Positions 63,079-64,000 of a DNA stretch of 64,000 bases are shown here, piece by piece. Under the pieces are notes generated by a model. The model had not been told where the DNA came from, did not search any database, and was given only the letters and a program-made list of their open reading frames with translations. The number at the start of each line of letters is the position of its first letter. The first letter of the stretch is position 1. The DNA lies in the NCBI RefSeq assembly GCF_002837185.1, contig NZ_KZ477992.1, positions 109,865 to 173,864 of the forward strand. The letters are read 5' to 3'. The translations under genes and the position numbers were made by a program. This stretch comes from Pseudomonas fluorescens (lineage in GTDB: Bacteria; Pseudomonadota; Gammaproteobacteria; Pseudomonadales; Pseudomonadaceae).

Positions 63079-63167
63079 GTGGGAGGGGGCTTGCCCCCGA
63101 TCGCGGTGGGTCAGTTAAACATTTATCAACTGACCCATCCTCATCGGGGGAAAGCCCCCTCCCACGT
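63079..63167. repeat. REP doublet (main family)
   Basis: Inverted REP cores with GGGTCAGTTAA and its near complement in the spacer; the right core has one change (GGGGGAAAGC). It lies between groEL and colR. The rest of the 398-bp gap holds the colR promoter region, with no gene seen. Confidence 0.88.
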
Positions 63168-63362
63168 TGATCTTCATTTCAATGGGCGATGATTTTCCAC
63201 GCACTAGCGTAGCGAGTCTGTGAAGTTATAGTGAAAATCTCGTTCAATATAAATATCGGTTGAAAACCTATATCGATGACCTGTGCAGGTCTATCCCTGA
63301 GCGACACTTGGCCTTAAGCTGCGCGAGCCAACACGGCTGTTACCGCGTACGGAGCACTGCCC

Positions 63363-64000
63363 ATGCGAATTTTATTGGTTGAAGACAACCGCGATATTCT
63401 GGCCAACCTGGCCGATTACCTGGGGCTCAAAGGCTACACAGTGGATTGTGCGCAGGACGGTCTGTCGGGCCTGCACCTGGCGGCCACCGAGCACTACGAC
63501 TTGATCGTGCTCGACATCATGCTGCCTGGCATCGATGGCTACACCCTGTGCAAACGCCTGCGCGAAGATGCGCGCCGCGACACGCCGGTGATCATGCTGA
63601 CTGCCCGTGACCAGTTGGACGACCGGCTGCAGGGCTTCAAGTCCGGCGCCGATGACTACCTGCTCAAGCCGTTCGCCTTGTCGGAGCTGGCCGCCCGTAT
63701 CGAAGCGGTGTTGCGCCGTGCCCAAGGTGGCGGGCGTCGTGCCCTGCAAGTGGGCGACCTGAATTATGACCTGGATACGCTGGAGGTGACCCGAGAAGGG
63801 CGCCTGCTGAAACTCAACCCGGTCGGCCTGAAGTTGCTGGCGGTGCTGATGCAGAAAAGCCCGCACGTATTGCGTCGGGAAATCCTCGAAGAAGCCTTGT
63901 GGGGCGACGATTGCCCGGACAGCGACAGCCTGCGCAGTCACGTTCACCAACTGCGCCAAGTGATCGACAAACCTTTCGCCAAGCCGTTGCTGCAAACGGT
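63363..64000 (+). CDS. colR: OmpR-family response regulator ColR (partial, runs past the window)
   Basis: The first 212 codons are present. Residues 1-115 form a receiver domain with the phospho-acceptor Asp51 (DLIVLDIMLPGIDGY), acidic pocket ED near residues 7-8 and Lys in LLKPFALSEL. A winged-helix OmpR/PhoB output domain follows (REGRLLKLNPVGLKLLAVLM, LRREILEEALWG). The ColR name rests on the place after groEL, which matches colRS in P. aeruginosa as I recall; ColR is a root-colonisation and membrane-stress regulator. Its sensor ColS should follow outside the window. Confidence 0.85.
   Translation, partial: MRILLVEDNRDILANLADYLGLKGYTVDCAQDGLSGLHLAATEHYDLIVLDIMLPGIDGYTLCKRLREDARRDTPVIMLTARDQLDDRLQGFKSGADDYLLKPFALSELAARIEAVLRRAQGGGRRALQVGDLNYDLDTLEVTREGRLLKLNPVGLKLLAVLMQKSPHVLRREILEEALWGDDCPDSDSLRSHVHQLRQVIDKPFAKPLLQT

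Noticed and set aside
63363..64000. Minus-strand open frame opposite colR
   Set aside because: Antisense shadow; the plus strand encodes a complete receiver domain and most of an output domain, open to the window end.

Overview
The window looks like chromosome from a fluorescent Pseudomonas (P. fluorescens group). The GC content is high, and the housekeeping gene order matches what I remember of P. aeruginosa: mltF-purL-yqfO-like-nag genes, purT, corB-ypjD-ffh, rpsP-rimM-trmD-rplS, xerD-dsbC-hom-thrC, recJ, then mprF-acvB, dinB, proS, ampG, fxsA, groESL and colR. Thirteen paired inverted copies of one GC-rich REP element, of the kind typical of this group, lie between genes. No prophage, transposase, integrase or CRISPR array was seen.

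Layout. 1-6.3 kb is a trehalose PTS locus: the end of the EIIBC permease, phosphotrehalase, a LamB-type porin, an EIIA-HPr-EI fusion and a small Cys-less EIIB-like protein. 6.4-12.4 kb holds mltF, purL and a NIF3/YqfO-like gene. 12.4-16.1 kb is an accessory block with higBA, a DUF6124-type gene under a structured leader, a SOS-type pectin lyase gene and an unknown gene. Near-identical 38-bp terminators and related 32-bp head repeats separate these cargoes, and the block ends in a decayed copy of the 3' end of the yqfO-like gene. 16.1-23.3 kb is the N-acetylglucosamine PTS operon (nagQ-nagA-SIS protein-nagF-nagE, minus strand).

23.6-31.9 kb carries an L,D-transpeptidase, two Nudix enzymes, a gamma carbonic anhydrase, DUF1289 and VUT proteins, purT, an MHS transporter, a CorB-like protein and YpjD. 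32.1-35.7 kb is ffh plus the rpsP-rimM-trmD-rplS operon. 35.8-47.2 kb holds an antiporter, xerD, dsbC, hom, thrC, small proteins, a CoA-transferase, yaeQ and recJ. 47.3-53.2 kb holds acvB-mprF (lipid aminoacylation and its reversal), two tandem initiator tRNA genes and dinB. 53.4-64 kb has a lipoprotein, proS, ampG, an alkyltransferase-like protein, a DUF481 protein, a HugZ-like protein, fxsA, groES-groEL and the start of colR.

The two sugar systems look self-contained: each has its own soluble EIIA-HPr-EI chain, and each carries an EIIB-like domain whose phosphorylatable cysteine is replaced by alanine (a free protein in the trehalose locus, a second C-terminal domain in NagE). The most unusual region is the accessory block, which reads as stepwise insertion behind the yqfO-like gene, each cargo ending in a copy of the same terminator. 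All functions are inferred from sequence patterns without database searches.
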